Positions 36,375-47,796 of a stretch of 64,000 bases of DNA are shown here, piece after piece. The notes beneath the pieces were generated by a model. That model was not told where the DNA came from. It made no database searches and worked only from the letters and a program-made list of their open reading frames with translations. Location: positions 434,001-498,000 of the forward strand of contig OZ251226.1 of assembly GCA_965240325.2 (NCBI GenBank). The letters are read 5' to 3'. A program made the position numbers and the translations under genes. The stretch's first letter is position 1. Each line of letters opens with the position of its first letter. This DNA comes from Rebecca billardiae RCC1528. Taxonomy: Eukaryota; Haptophyta.

Positions 36375-37959
36375 GAGTCTGTCTGTGCCGGCCGTCTGAC
36401 AGTCTGTGCGGTGTGCCACCCGCTCCGTCCGACCACCACGAACACAGGCGTCACAGCGTTGCCCCCGCGGGCCCGAGTCGCATAGCTTATACTAGCAGCT
36501 ATCTGCTATGCCGCATTCACTATCATACTATGTCAGCGTGCTGCACTAACTTACAGCAGTAACTTACCTCACGCTGCATCGTCGCGCGGACTCGCCGCTC
36601 GCAGATCAGCCTGTGGCTCTCGTGTCAGGCAGTCAGGCATCCGTCGTGCCCATCAGCGCCAGAGCTGGCTCTCAGTCACTGAGTGAGTGAGAGCCGCCGC
36701 TCACGGTCGGCGCGCACGCAGTCCGAGCTCCGAGCTCGCGCGCCAAACGCCCGCCCATGCGCCAGTCAAGCCGTCGAGACTCGAGACAGCTCGGATGCGG
36801 CGGACGAGAGCAAAATAGATGTGCGCGTGGTCCAGCTCGTGCTGCGACTCGGACTCGCCCAGTCTCGTCGCCCGCAGATCTGCGCGCGCTGCTTGCCGCG
36901 CCGCTGCATCATGTGCCAGCCAGAGGACCCTCCAGGCTTCCGAGTCAGTCAGCACGCCGCACGTGGATGAGCCATCACAGCTCGGCCATGGACGGCGCGA
37001 GCGAGGGCTTGGGCGAGCGAGATGGCCGTGGTGGCTGCTCCACATCCCGACAAAACGTCCAAGACTACCCGCTCGCACCACGCCGACTGGATCAGGCGAA
37101 GGCTCCGCACTGCACTCTGCAGATCAGGCTTGGCGAGACGCGGCTGAACCGCCGACGTCCTCGCGACACATGCCGAGAGTTCAGCTGCGCGGCGTGCGGC
37201 GTGGCGCGCGCGGGCGCGCGCATGGTCAGCTGGAAACACAGCGAGAAACTCGCCTCGCCCCCACGCGCCACGCGCATTCGCACCCAGAATATCACACACG
37301 AGGAGCATCGTCCGATGAGTGAGGAGCTACTCGACGGCTTCTTCACCGGTGAGTCAGCCGTCACGGCTGCGCAGTCAATAACATGATGAACTCGAGGGAC
37401 ACCCGATGCTGCTGTCGCCTGCGGAGTAGGCCTGGATTCACGCGTTAGGATGCCCCGCGGTCTCCTCCTCGTACCGTCGCCGACTGCTCTCCGCGCGCGA
37501 GCGTCGACATCGATTCGTGTCCGCGACGGTCGTGCTCGGTTGGAAACCGCACTGACTGGGCCGAAGAGGAATCGGCAGGGCGGGGCGCGCGGGGTGAGCG
37601 GGCACGAAAGCGACGCCGACGACCGTCGGGATACCCGCCGCAGCCGCGCGCACCTGCGCTGAGTCCGTCGGATTGAACGATCGTGCGCTGCCGCAGCGGG
37701 CCGCCGCTCGGCCTCGTTCGTTCGCTTCGTCGGCTGCCGGTGGCCGAGGCGCCTCGCAAGTTGAGCTCAGAGGGCCGAATCCAGTATTCATCAAGGGAGA
37801 TAGTATGAAGATTGCGTTGTGGTTGCGCGATCAACATTTGATCATCAAACGTCGTCGCTCCTTGAATCTCATTGGCCGAAAAAATCGCTTGTAACGGTTC
37901 GTTACGTTAGGGATCCTAAAGGGCGTGAAGTTTTTTGGACGGGCGTCACTCCCACTTTT
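36375..37959. other. Right half of the TIR element interior, no gene seen
   Basis: Composition is mixed with many short ORFs on both strands and no family motif. Nothing resembling transposase DDE/D blocks was recognised. Confidence 0.5.
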
Positions 37960-38161
37960 ATTATCTGAAGGCAGTGGGCGCGACCTTTTCTCGCTAATAG
38001 ATGTCTCTTACAGTCTCAAAATTCAAAACTCGGTCTCTTCCAGCCTTGAAAATCGTCCCCCGTCCCTTTTTTCTTGATCAAAGATCTTTTTGAAACGTGG
38101 TTAGGGCCCACGGAGCGGGCTCCACGCTGCGCGCTCCGCCCTGCACCGCGGGCCATAACTA

Positions 38162-40305
38162 CGGAGTCATCACGGAACTACTGCTAACCTACTCGCGTCA
38201 GCCATCCGATGGCTCGGATGCGATCATCATCAGCTCCGATCGACCGACGATGAGCTGATCTAAGACGACTCCGAAGAAATATCTCGACGACGCGATGATC
38301 ACATTCACGACTGCTATACTACGACGCGATAATATAATTATAATTAACTTTGTACCTAGGCGGGCCGTAGGGAGTCCCCGCCAACTAAGCCCGAACCCGG
38401 AGGTGAGTCCGCCACGCGGGTCGCGGTTCAGCTAGGGGGGCCAAACCGCCCATTTAAAAATGAAAAGCAAAGTCGCGTCGCATTTTCGCTCCGCCCTCGG
38501 CCTTTTAGGGTGGCGCGGAGCCTTTTTCTCGGACCCCGCTCGAAAATCGAGCTTCACGCCTTCGGACGCTCAGAGCTCGGTTCCGCTCCAGCGCGAGCGG
38601 CCGGAGGCAGTGGACCGCCGCGCGCTCGCGACCTTTGAGACGCCGAGATGGTCTCGGGTGCGCGCGCGCGTGACGCTGGTGGGCGCTACTGACCCGTGCC
38701 TTTGCGCCACCAGCGGCTCACCACCCGCTTCTTGGCCATCTCGCGCCGTGCGCGGCGCGCGTCGGCCGGCTTGAATTGGCGCGCTGCGTGCGCCCGTCAC
38801 GCTACCGCACGGTGTGGCTCATGATCAACTCGCACAGTTGAGATCGATGCTCGCACCAAGTGCCCATGTATGTATGTGGATGCCCAGCTCGCCTAACCTG
38901 CCCTGCTGCGCCGGAATCGCCGTCAGCAGACCGGCGCGAGCTCGCGCGCAACACCTCCGCGGAGCTCGCAACTGTCATGTTCCGCTTGTAGGGCCCGTGT
39001 TTGCACCTGCCGTGGCACTTGCGATGGTCAGTACGTTGGGTATGGGTCACGTGTGCCCTCTGATGGCGTCTGGGCGCCTCCCATTCGCCTCTCAGGACGT
39101 CGCGGACGTGCTCGCAGGCAGCGGTTGGCTCATTCGACAGGTCCGACGTGCACTCGACCGTGCCTGCAAGCGCGCCCCTGTGACGCTCATGCCTGCAGAA
39201 GCAGATGCAGATGGGCCCTCATGCACCCTGGTGCGCCCAAGACCGGCGGGAGCGTCAGAGACCGTCTCAATCTTGACACCTTGCACACGCCGGCGCTTGC
39301 CGTTGGGCTCCGCGCAGCCAGCCAGGAGCGCTGAACAGCGCCGGATCAGCCTCTGTAGGCCGAATATCCGCCCCTAAGCCCAGAAATAGCGCGGAACAGG
39401 GTAGTGCGTACCTATATGGACCAATCCCATCCAGCCTGGTTTGGTGCAGACACGCCAGCCACCGCCTGGAGCAGACGTTTGCTGCCGAATCGCATGCTCG
39501 GCACTGTGCCGCACTGCGACGACGACAGATTTGACCTGCCTCGTAGGTCTCGGCCAGGGAGCGGTGACGGTTGGCTCGAGTCACTTTAAACCTTGACTAT
39601 GACCGAGAGCACTCCCGGGCTAAGGACGTGGGGCCGGTGCTTTGGGTCTACTATGTCTGCAATACGCCGTACGCGTGGCCGTAATACACAGTCTGAAAAC
39701 GTATCTCGCAGCTCGAGATCAGACGAGGCTGTATTCATCAGCATGGCGCCTATATACACAGTGGGTATGTAACGATCGGTGGCTTCTAGGAAACTACATA
39801 TTTGACAGCCTGCCAGTACACAGCCTATATCGCATGTTGGGACCTGCTGCTGCTGGGGACTCAGAACGATCTCGCTGAGATGCTCTATCAAAGTGAGGTC
39901 GACATGGTCTATATGTCACATATAGGACGACCGTTACGTACCGTTTCCAATAAGTTCAGGCTCATTCTAATAAGTAAATATGCTAGCCGTTACGCCCTAT
40001 ATTCAGGGTATGTGCACCTGATTTTTTTACATGGCCGGACCAGAACCCTCCAGAGGGCAAATGATCCAGCCCGAAATCAGCTCTAAACACTCGCCAGGAC
40101 CCGCGCTCGTGGCCGTCAGTAACGCTACAGTGCCACTTTGGCCCCCCTAGTTCAGCGGGTTGGCACGGGCCGGGATCCTACACTGCTGATTTTTGCTGCA
40201 CTTCAGACGCGCTATAGGCGACAGAGATGGGCCACAATGGCTGCTGGAGTGCGCCACGCACGCTCAGCACGGTCGTGGCATATATATATATGGCATATCC
40301 GTCGA
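38162..40305. other. 2.1-kb intergenic region, no gene recognised
   Basis: The longest ORFs (38814-39377 and smaller) have no family signature. AT-richer DNA near 38280-38360 and 39640-40080 alternates with GC-richer stretches. A short (TA)n run lies near 40280-40290 next to the 3' end of the Agenet/MORN gene. Decayed genes are possible but not demonstrable. Confidence 0.5.
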
Positions 40306-41416
40306 TCATGCGGCGTACTGCAGCACGCGCGGGCGCTTGGATGCGCGCCGCGCGTCGCCGTCGTCGCGGCGCCGATGGCCGTCGCTCCCCGCGGCGGCGG
40401 CAGTCTCGCCCGGAGCGACCTCGGCGCCAGGCGGTGGCGGCACCTCGCGCGCGGCAGCGGCCGCGCACACGGCCTCGGCCGCCGCGCGGCCACCGGGCGG
40501 AGGGGCCTGACGATCCGCCGAGGGCGCGGCCGGCGGCGGAGGCGTGAGCAGGCGCAGCGTGGCGAGCGCCTCCGCCACCGTGGCCTGCACGCGCAGCACC
40601 TGCTGCCGATCGATCGGCGCGCCGCGCGCCTCGCCCTGCGCCGCCGACGGCTCTCCCGCGTCCGCACGCGCGTCCGCCGCGCTTGGCCCCGCGTCGTCGC
40701 CCGCGCCCAGCTCGAGCACTTCGAGCGGCGCACCGCCTTGGCACTCAGGCAGCGCGTCGGCGCGCGCGAGCTCGGCAAGCGCGGCGTGCAGCTGCGGCAC
40801 GAGGCGGAGGACCTCGGCGGTCTCCTCGTCGACGCCTCCGCCGCCGCTGAGCATCAGCGCGGCCGTGCTCACCGTGCACGCGAGCGCGGGCAGCGCGTGC
40901 TCGAGCAGAGGCGCGAGCGCGCGCAGCAGGGTGCGCAGCGCGGCGGCGCGCGCGCGCACAGCCTGCATGGCCTCGCACAGCGCGCGCGCCCACGCGCTTA
41001 GGAGCGCCTGCGCCTCGGCGGAGCGCGGCGGCGCGGCGTCGGCGGCGCGCAGCGTGCGGGGCTCGGCGGGGCCCGGTGCCGCGGGCTGCGGCGCGCTGGC
41101 CGCGGCCGCGCGCTCCCAGATCGCACCCACCGCCGACATGTGGCGTTGCACTGCGCTCAGCGCCTGCTCCGGGTGGGTCGTGAGCTCGGGCGGCAGTGGG
41201 CCCGAGACCGGCGGGCTGAGACCGCCCACGACCGGCAGCGCGCCCATCTCGCAGCCCGCCGGCGCGATCTGCTCCGCGAGCTCGCGCAGCCGGTTCGCGA
41301 TCCACAGCCGCTGGAGGCGCAGGTCGCGCAGCTCCGAGGCGGCCGCGCCGGTGCGGCCGCGCTCGGCCGCGGCCGCGCCGGGCGGCGCGGCCGACGCGGA
41401 CGGCGGCGGCGCAGGT

Positions 41417-41456
<40 letters not shown>

Positions 41457-44400
41457 GGCCCGGCGGCGGCGGAGCCTGCGTGGATCCGGCGGGCCCCGCC
41501 GAGCTCGGGCGCGGCGGCGGCTGCGCTGCCGCGCGCGCGCCACTCTCAGCCGCCACCGCGGTGCGCGCCCACGCCCAGAGCGCGCGCGCCGTCTCGCTCT
41601 CGGCCGCGCGGCACTCGGCGTGGGGGCGTGGTGCGGCGGATGGGTCGGGCGCGCGCGCCGGCGGCGGCGAGCGCACGACGCCGTCTCTCAGAGCGGCGGC
41701 GAGCACGCGGCACGCGCCAGCCACCGCGCCGAGCAGCCGAAGCATCTGCGCTCGCTCTGAGCTCAGCAGCGGCGGGTCGCCCGGCTGCCAGGCCAGAGGC
41801 GGGCGCAAGCGCGCGGCCGCGAGCTCGGCGGTGCACTCGGCGGCGGCGACCTCGGCGGCGGGCGGCTCGGCGGCGGGATCGGCGGGGTCGGCGGCGCAGC
41901 ACGCGGCCGGGGCGAGGCGAGGCGGCGGTGCCGAGGCCGCCGGCGCTCTCGGCGGCGCGCCGGGCGCCGCCGGCCGCGCGGCCGGCGGCGTCGCGCCGAG
42001 CGCGCGCGCGGCGTCGTCGTAGCCGGGCAGCAGGCTCGGGCGCAGCGGCAGCGCCGGCCCCGCGGGCAGCGCGCGCGACGGCGGCGCGCGCGCCTGCTGC
42101 CGCGCACCGCCGAGCGGCGCGCACAGCCGCAGCAGCGCCAGCAGCTGGCACGCACGCAGGGCACGGACGTCACAAGTGCCCGCGCCCGCGGCCGCGCGCG
42201 CGAGCGCGGCCGCGGCGTACATCGCGGGTCCGGGCCCGGCGGCTGCGGAGGGCAGGGCGATGGCGGCGAGATGTGCGATCTCGGGGAGTGCGAGCTCGAG
42301 GCGAGGCGAGGGCTCGCACCCGGCGGCGAGCGCGCCCGCTGCGCCGGCCGGCAAGCCAGCCTCGCCGCCCGCGGCCAGCAGCTCAAGCCGAGGCGCACGC
42401 GCGCACGCGCGCCGCTCGGCGCCCGCGCCATCATCGTCGCCCGCGCCGCCCGCGGTGGAGGCGGCGCCGGCGGTGGAGGCGGCGCCGGCGGTGGAGGCGG
42501 CGCCGGCGGTGGAGGCGGCGAAGGCGGTGCACGCGCGCAGCGGCGCGGGCTCGGCGGGCGGCACGCACGCGAGCAGGGCAAACGCGCCCAGAGCGCCGCT
42601 CAGGAGCGCGTCGCGCGCCGCGGCGGGCACGCAGCGCTCGGCGGCGAGCGCAGGCCGCCAGCTCGCCCACCCCTCCGCCGAGCTCGGCGCGGCGCCGAGC
42701 AGCGCGCGCAGCGTGGGCGAGAGCGAGCGCTGCGCGGCGCGCGCGCACGCCACGGCCACGTCCGCGTGCGCGAGCGCGTGCCCGCCCACGGCGCGCGCGG
42801 CGCTCGCGGCCGCGCGCGCGCGCGCCACGGCCTCCGCCACCGCGGCCGCGCGCTCCTCCGTCGCCTCGCTCAGCCGCTGCCGCAGAGCCTCGGTGCAGCC
42901 GGCCATGTGCTTCGTCACTTTGGACGAGGACGCGGCGGCGCCCGACCCGGCGCGCGTGGAGTGCCACAGCGCGCCGTTCGAGTAGTACAGGTTCCACGAG
43001 GTGCTGACGGCGGCGTCGGCGCCGCTGCCACCACCCTCTGCGCCGCTGCTGCCGCCGCCGCCGCTGCCGCCGCCGTCGCCGCCGCCGCCGCCGCCGCTGC
43101 CGCCGCCGTCGCGCCGCTCAATCCGCAGCTCGATGTCCGTGCGCTTGCCGGCGTGCCACTTGCCCACGCTGAGCGCGCGCGCGTGGCGCAGCGCGTCCGC
43201 GACGTCGCGCACCGCCGCCGCGCCGCCGCCGCCCGCCGCGGGCAGCTCGTCCCACCAGAGTCCGGTGCAGTCCTGCTCCTTGCCCCGTGCAAACGCGCCG
43301 CCGTACGCCGAGCGGTCCGGAAACAGCCGGAGCGCGTCGCCGTGCGCCCGGCCGTCGACGAACTCGCCGGCGGTGAGGGCGCCGTCGAGCGCGCTGCGCA
43401 TCACGCCGGACCCGTGCGGCCGCGACGCGCGCAGCTCGCCCTCGTACTCGAACGCATGCGTGCGGAGCACGCCGAGGCCCTCGGCAGCATGGCCGCCGCC
43501 GCATGGCACAGCGGGCGCGGCCGCGCCGCCGCCCCTGCCCGCCGCGGCCGGCGAGGGCCCGGGCACCATCTCGCCGGCGTACCAGCACGGGCGCGAGCGC
43601 TCGCGCCAGGAGAGCACGCCCGGCCCCGTCAGCCCGGGCGGCTCCACCTCCGCGCGCCCGCCGAGGCCGCACGCGCCCGCGTGCGCGCGCTGCACGAACG
43701 TGCCCTCGGCGGCGAGCCCGCTGCCATTGCTCGCGGCGTACACGCACACGCCGCGCGCGTGCGAGCCGTCCGCGTGCCACTCGGCGCTGAGGGCGTAGCC
43801 GTTGCGCAGCACGCCCAGGCCGGCCGGCACGAGCGCCGCCGCCGGCGCGACGCCGCCCTCGACACCGCCCGCCGCGCCGCCGCCGCCGCCCCGCCGCAGC
43901 CGCCCCGCATACACTGCTTCGCCGCCGGCCGCGCTCGCGCGCAGGATGCCGCGCAGCGCGCCGGCGCCGCCGTCGTCGACGGCGACGACGGCGAAGTCGC
44001 CACCGGGCGAGAGCTCGCCGAACACGCCGTCAGCCGCGCCCTCCGCCCCCGCCCCGTGCGCCGCGCGCGCGTGCGGCACATCGCCCGGGTCGCCCTTGAC
44101 TCTGAAGTGCGCGCCGCCCACGTGCGCGCGCGAGAGGCGCACGGCGCCGGGCACGCACTTGAAGAGCTCGATGGCGCCGGACTGCGGCTGGAAGACGTGG
44201 ACGCACGGGATGCCGTGCTTCAAATCTTCCCCGCGCAGCGCCGCGACGACCACGCCCTCGCGCCAGTAGCCCGTGTCGTCCGGGCGCGTCTCAACAATGT
44301 CGTCACGCTTCAAGTCTTCGAGGGTGGCCGCGGCGTCGGCGGGCGGCGGCGGGCGGAGGCAGCGCGCGTGCACGTCCTCCTCGAGGAGCACCGTCTGCGC

Positions 44401-44625
44401 GTCCGGGTCGTAGATCGCCTCGTACCGCACGCGGTAGTGCCGCCGCCCGCCGCTGTGCGCGGCGCACAGCACACTCGCCACCTGCTGCACGCCGTAAAGA
44501 TGCTCCTGGCGAGAGCCGTCGTCCTCGAGAGAGACGTCGTTCGGCTTGGCGCAGCGCACCTCGACGCGCTCGCCTTCACGGAGGAGGCTGTGCGCCATGG
44601 CGCTCTCGGGGAAGTGGGTGCTCAT
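40306..44625 (-). CDS. Agenet/Tudor-like and MORN-like protein with long low-complexity tail
   Basis: The protein has 1439 residues from the ATG at 44625, and an alternative ATG lies nine codons in. Residues about 15-170 hold two Agenet/Tudor-like units. The first has GERVEVRCAKPN and HYRVRYEAIYD. The second has KRDDIVETRPDDTGYWREGV and FQPQSGAIELF. Residues about 255-470 have MORN-like repeats such as GLGVLRTHAFEYEGELRAS, GSGVMRSALDGALTAGEFVD and AYGGAFARG. The rest is Ala/Pro/Gly-rich, with long poly-Ala and poly-Gly tracts and helical Ala-rich segments. Agenet domains bind histone or RNA partners, and MORN repeats often act at membranes or as scaffolds. The function is unknown, and the unusual tail could hide an unrecognised intron. 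Confidence 0.7.
41417..41457. repeat. GCG trinucleotide run coding poly-Ala
   Basis: About 13 consecutive triplets are read on the minus strand as an uninterrupted alanine run within the Agenet/MORN gene. Confidence 0.9.
42452..42523 (-). repeat. Four copies of an 18-bp coding repeat
   Basis: The plus-strand unit CGGTGGAGGCGGCGCCGG recurs four times in tandem and encodes alternating Ala-Ser-Thr-Ala-Gly-Ala on the minus strand. Its near-identity suggests a variable-number repeat. Confidence 0.9.
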
Positions 44626-45143
44626 CGGCGGGGGTGGAGCTGTCGGCGGCGTCCTCGGGAGGGCTGGAGTCGGCGACCGACGGAGCGAGTGCCCACTGCA
44701 GCACCGCGCGGGCCGCGGCGGCGGCGGCGCTGCGCTGTTTTTTTTCGTGATGAGAATGCGGGCCGCGCCGCTCGGGTTCGCCGGACCGCTCAGCGGCCCG
44801 GACCGCTCCCGAGCCCCGACTGCTAAGATGGTAACAGCTTAACTAGCGACGCTATACGTCGTCTACATTGATAGCGTCGTTCGACTAAGTCTAATACAGT
44901 ACGACGTAGTACGTGCGATCCGCTGCGCCTACTGCCAAGCTGCTCGGCCCTGCTGCGGGCTGCTGCCGCGACCTGCGGCGGCGCGGCGGGCGGCGGCGAG
45001 CGATCTGATCGTGGCGGGCCGAACGGACTCTGTCCTCCCGGCACGGCAGCAGGCAACCGACCTGTCCCCGCCCAAGCCGACGGGCACCCCGCGCCCCACC
45101 CAACGGCGACAGCCTTGGACCGGAGTCCTGAGATCTCATCCCG
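44626..45143. other. Intergenic between two minus-strand genes
   Basis: The region contains an eight-base T run at about 44740 and GC-rich DNA near 44940-45110. No gene was seen. It must include the promoter of the Agenet/MORN gene and the 3' flank of the DGAT2 gene. Confidence 0.55.
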
Positions 45144-46136
45144 TCAGACGATGACGAGCGGCCGCTTCTCCCACTCGGGCCTGTGCTTCTCGTACATCTC
45201 CACAAACGTGTCGATCACGCGCTGCAGCGTGCGCTCAATCAGCTCGTCGGAGGGCTCCTCGCACTTCTCCACGCGGATGTGCTTCCCTCCCACCATCTTG
45301 ATCGGGTGGCGGAACGGGATGGGCAGCCCCCACCGCCCGTAGAAGATCACGATCGACATCTTGAGCTTGCGCGAGATTGTGCGCAGCAGCGCGCTGTCCA
45401 CCTTGCGCAGCGTGCGCGTGTTGCCAAAGAAGAAGACGGGGATGATGTGCGCGCCCTCGCGCAGCGCGAGGCGGACGAACCCCTTCCGCTTCTTCAGGTA
45501 AATCCGCTCCGCGTCGCTCGTGTCCAGGAACATCTCCGCAATCCCGCCCACGACGACCGCGGCCGAGCCGCCCTCCTTCAGGATCGCCTGGATGGACGAC
45601 GCGTCTGCCGAGCGCGTGCCCGTGGCGAAGTAGAAGTGGCGGAGGATCGGCGTGTGCAGGAGCACGTTCGCGACGACGCCGGCCACGCGTTGCCCCGGGC
45701 AGATCGAGCTGAGCACGCCGTACGAGAGCAGCTGGCCGATCGGGTAGAGGGCGTGCGGGAATTCCGCCATCAGGTACTTCTCGCCCGGGACGAGGTCCTG
45801 CTCGATCACGGTCTCCCAGCCGAAGTAGGCGCGCCAGGCGTCAAAGACCCAGCTGTTGCAGAATGCGTTTGGCGAGAGCTTCGGGTTATCATACGGCACA
45901 GACATGTCGATCAGCAGCGCGGCGAGCACGAACGTCGCCCATTGCGAGCGGAGCGCGAGCACACAGTAGAGGAGGACGAGAGCGACCGAGATGAGGAGGT
46001 AGTACCAGCCGGCGACGAGGCCGAGGCTGGCCGCGGCGAAGAGGTCAGACAGGGCGCCCCGGGAGCCCTGCGCGATATTCCGCTTGTCCACCGGCTTGCT
46101 CGCGGACTGCTTCGCCTTGCCATCGCTCGTCGCCAT
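45144..46136 (-). CDS. DGAT2: Type-2 diacylglycerol O-acyltransferase (DGAT2 family)
   Basis: The protein has 330 residues in one exon, which is normal for DGAT2. A hydrophobic hairpin at about 32-78 (YYLLISVALVLLYCVL and WATFVLAALLIDMSV) fits the ER-membrane anchor. Family motifs are EFPHALYPIG at 125-134 (replacing the HPHG block; His128 kept), VGGIAEM at 196-202, and RKGFVRLALREGAHIIPVFFFGN at 217-239. The GRWGLPIPFRHPI block near the C-terminus is also typical. It is expected to transfer an acyl group from acyl-CoA to diacylglycerol, making storage triacylglycerol at the ER. Monoacylglycerol or wax-ester substrates cannot be excluded. It is divergent from the small gene at 46341. Confidence 0.92.
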   Translation of the reverse strand: MATSDGKAKQSASKPVDKRNIAQGSRGALSDLFAAASLGLVAGWYYLLISVALVLLYCVLALRSQWATFVLAALLIDMSVPYDNPKLSPNAFCNSWVFDAWRAYFGWETVIEQDLVPGEKYLMAEFPHALYPIGQLLSYGVLSSICPGQRVAGVVANVLLHTPILRHFYFATGTRSADASSIQAILKEGGSAAVVVGGIAEMFLDTSDAERIYLKKRKGFVRLALREGAHIIPVFFFGNTRTLRKVDSALLRTISRKLKMSIVIFYGRWGLPIPFRHPIKMVGGKHIRVEKCEEPSDELIERTLQRVIDTFVEMYEKHRPEWEKRPLVIV

Positions 46137-46340
46137 CGCGTTCGCGTCCGCGGCTCCGCGCGCGGGAGAAAGTCGTGCACCTACCTACCTCACTACGACT
46201 CACGTCTCACGGCCGCCCGCCCGCCCGGGCCCTCCGGCCGGCGCAAGGGGAGTCCCCTTGGCCGGCCGGCCCAAACTCTCAAGTCTCATCAAGGGGGTTT
46301 CATCATCAAAAGTCAAAACGGGCTAGCTCATTTTGAAACC
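46137..46340. promoter_or_regulatory. Divergent promoter region, DGAT2 and small ORF
   Basis: The 204 bp between divergent start codons contain a GC-rich half with a GGCCGGC-type palindrome near 46225-46270 and a short AT-richer segment before the downstream ATG. Confidence 0.45.
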
Positions 46341-46613
46341 ATGGCGGCGGCCGGGTTGCCCAAGCTGCCCTGGGCGTATAGCGGAGGCTTCGCCTCTGCA
46401 GAACGCGACGAAGTAGGCGACTCGTTGCGCGAGCAGAAAGAGGAGCCGCGCCTCTGGGAGGTCTCGACGGAGAACCAGCGCATCATCGGCTACGGGGGCC
46501 ACCTACCGCGCGAGGTGCGCTCTGGGCGGGAGCGGAGCTCAGCAGATATCAGCTCGGCATTGTACGAGCACTCAAAGTTTGTCCCCGCCGGCGGCGGCGG
46601 AAAGACGAAGTGA
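46341..46613 (+). CDS. Small conserved-looking protein, possible microtubule-inner-protein type
   Basis: The protein has 90 residues, starting MAAAGLPKLPWAYSGGF and ending in a Gly-Lys tail. It is charged, lacks low complexity in the middle and is not hydrophobic. The block IIGYGGHLPREVRSG resembles the GY-x-GH-x-P motif of small ciliary microtubule-associated proteins, but the similarity is short and from memory of the motif only. The ATG has an A at -3 (ACCATGG context) and fits the divergent spacing from DGAT2. Confidence 0.6.
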   Translation: MAAAGLPKLPWAYSGGFASAERDEVGDSLREQKEEPRLWEVSTENQRIIGYGGHLPREVRSGRERSSADISSALYEHSKFVPAGGGGKTK

Positions 46614-47796
46614 CGTGGAAGAAGTGCTTGCCACTTTGGTATTGTTCATGTTGGATGTGCCCGGGGCGCGCGAGGACGCGCGATCGGCGCTGTCTTCCTC
46701 GCGAGCTCGCTGTCTTCACGCTGCTGGCAGCCGACTGGAGGCTGGCAATAGCGGCATGTCACGCGTGGCACGTTGTTCGACCGCCATGGGGCCCAAAAGC
46801 ATGGCGTCACGCACCGCCCCTGGCCCTGCGCTTTCGTGCGAACGAAGTTGATCGCTCCCGCATGGGCTGCGATCAGTCGCTACGGGGTCACTTGGGGACA
46901 GTGGTCGGGCGTGGCGCCTGTTCATAACGCCGACCCGGTGCCGCGCTTACCCGCATTTGAGTTTGGACTTTGAGGAGCTGAGCCGCGATGAGCGGCAGAA
47001 TCCGTGCGGTGCAGACGGTGCTACGTGACGTTGATCGAGCCGTCACTTGTCAGGCGTCAGGACTCTGACCTGTCACTGTCAGCCGGCCGAGTTCCGACCC
47101 GACCGTCGCGGAGCGGCCCGCGCGTCCCGTGACTCCCGCGTCACTCCGTGCGGCCTGCACGGATCACCGCGCGGCCGCGGGTCGCCGGGTCCGGGAGCCG
47201 CTGGCGCTGCCCCCGTGGGCGTGGCCATCACCCGTGCCAATCGAGTCCCCGATGACGAGCTACAAGGCTACTACGCCAAACTGTTTAGAATTATAACTGC
47301 CAACCCCAACCGGGTGAACCGGCAACGGCAACTGGGCACCAGTGACACTGACAGTGTGAGTGCCACTGACGAAATTTTCATTATTTTAATATAAATTAAG
47401 AAGTACACGTCGACGATCTGTATCGTGTTTCAGGAGCCTTACCGCTTACGTGCACGCCAACTCCACGTCAGTCAGACTCTGGCGCACCCCTCACGGCTCA
47501 CCGGCCCGCTGACCGGCTCACCCCGCCCATGTCGGGCGTGCCCGGCGCCGCAGGCCGGCGGCGCGCTCACTACGCGCTCACGGTGCGGCTTGGCCCCGAG
47601 AGAAAGCAGCGGACAGCAGAGCCTCAGCGACTCTTCGTTCAGGCCCATTTCTGGGCGAGCTCAACACGAGCTGCGAACCGAGGTGAAGACACATCGGGGG
47701 CCGTTGGGCAGCCGCAACCACACTGGCGAGAGCGCCCAATGGACACCATGGTGCTGGCACAGGCCCCGCGGGCCCGGCAGACCTCCAGCCCCGCAA
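46614..47796. other. 1.2-kb intergenic region, no gene recognised
   Basis: Short ORFs occur on both strands without motifs. The composition is mixed, with an AT-rich patch near 47370-47400. Confidence 0.55.

Larger units (their letters stand above)
33745..38161. mobile_element. 4.4-kb terminal-inverted-repeat element, no transposase seen
   Basis: The left arm (about 33747-33965) and right arm (about 37960-38159) are inverted copies with roughly 200 bp of interrupted similarity. Paired blocks include GGCCCGCGGTGCAGGGCGGA, the AAAAGATCTTTTGATCAA region, GGACGGGGGACGATTTT and a GCGCGCCCAC-type inner block. The outermost bases are GTTATGGCCC and its complement, each flanked by TA, compatible with a TA target-site duplication. 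The interior has AT-rich ends, a GC-rich frame-broken segment at 34620-35870, a nested 429-bp element and a perfect palindrome at 34047. No intact transposase was found, so it is either non-autonomous or decayed. Confidence 0.75.

Noticed and set aside
38814-39377. 187-codon plus-strand ORF in the 38-40 kb gap
   Set aside because: No motif, no hydrophobic or charged pattern typical of a gene, and no plausible splice partner.
40142-40215. Possible tRNA (tagttcagcgggttggcac)
   Set aside because: No acceptor-stem pairing or T-loop GGTTCGA-type sequence could be arranged; it was not reported as a tRNA.
42271-44826. 851-codon plus-strand ORF opposite the Agenet/MORN gene
   Set aside because: Arg/Ala-rich shadow with no motif; the minus strand shows Agenet- and MORN-like patterns.
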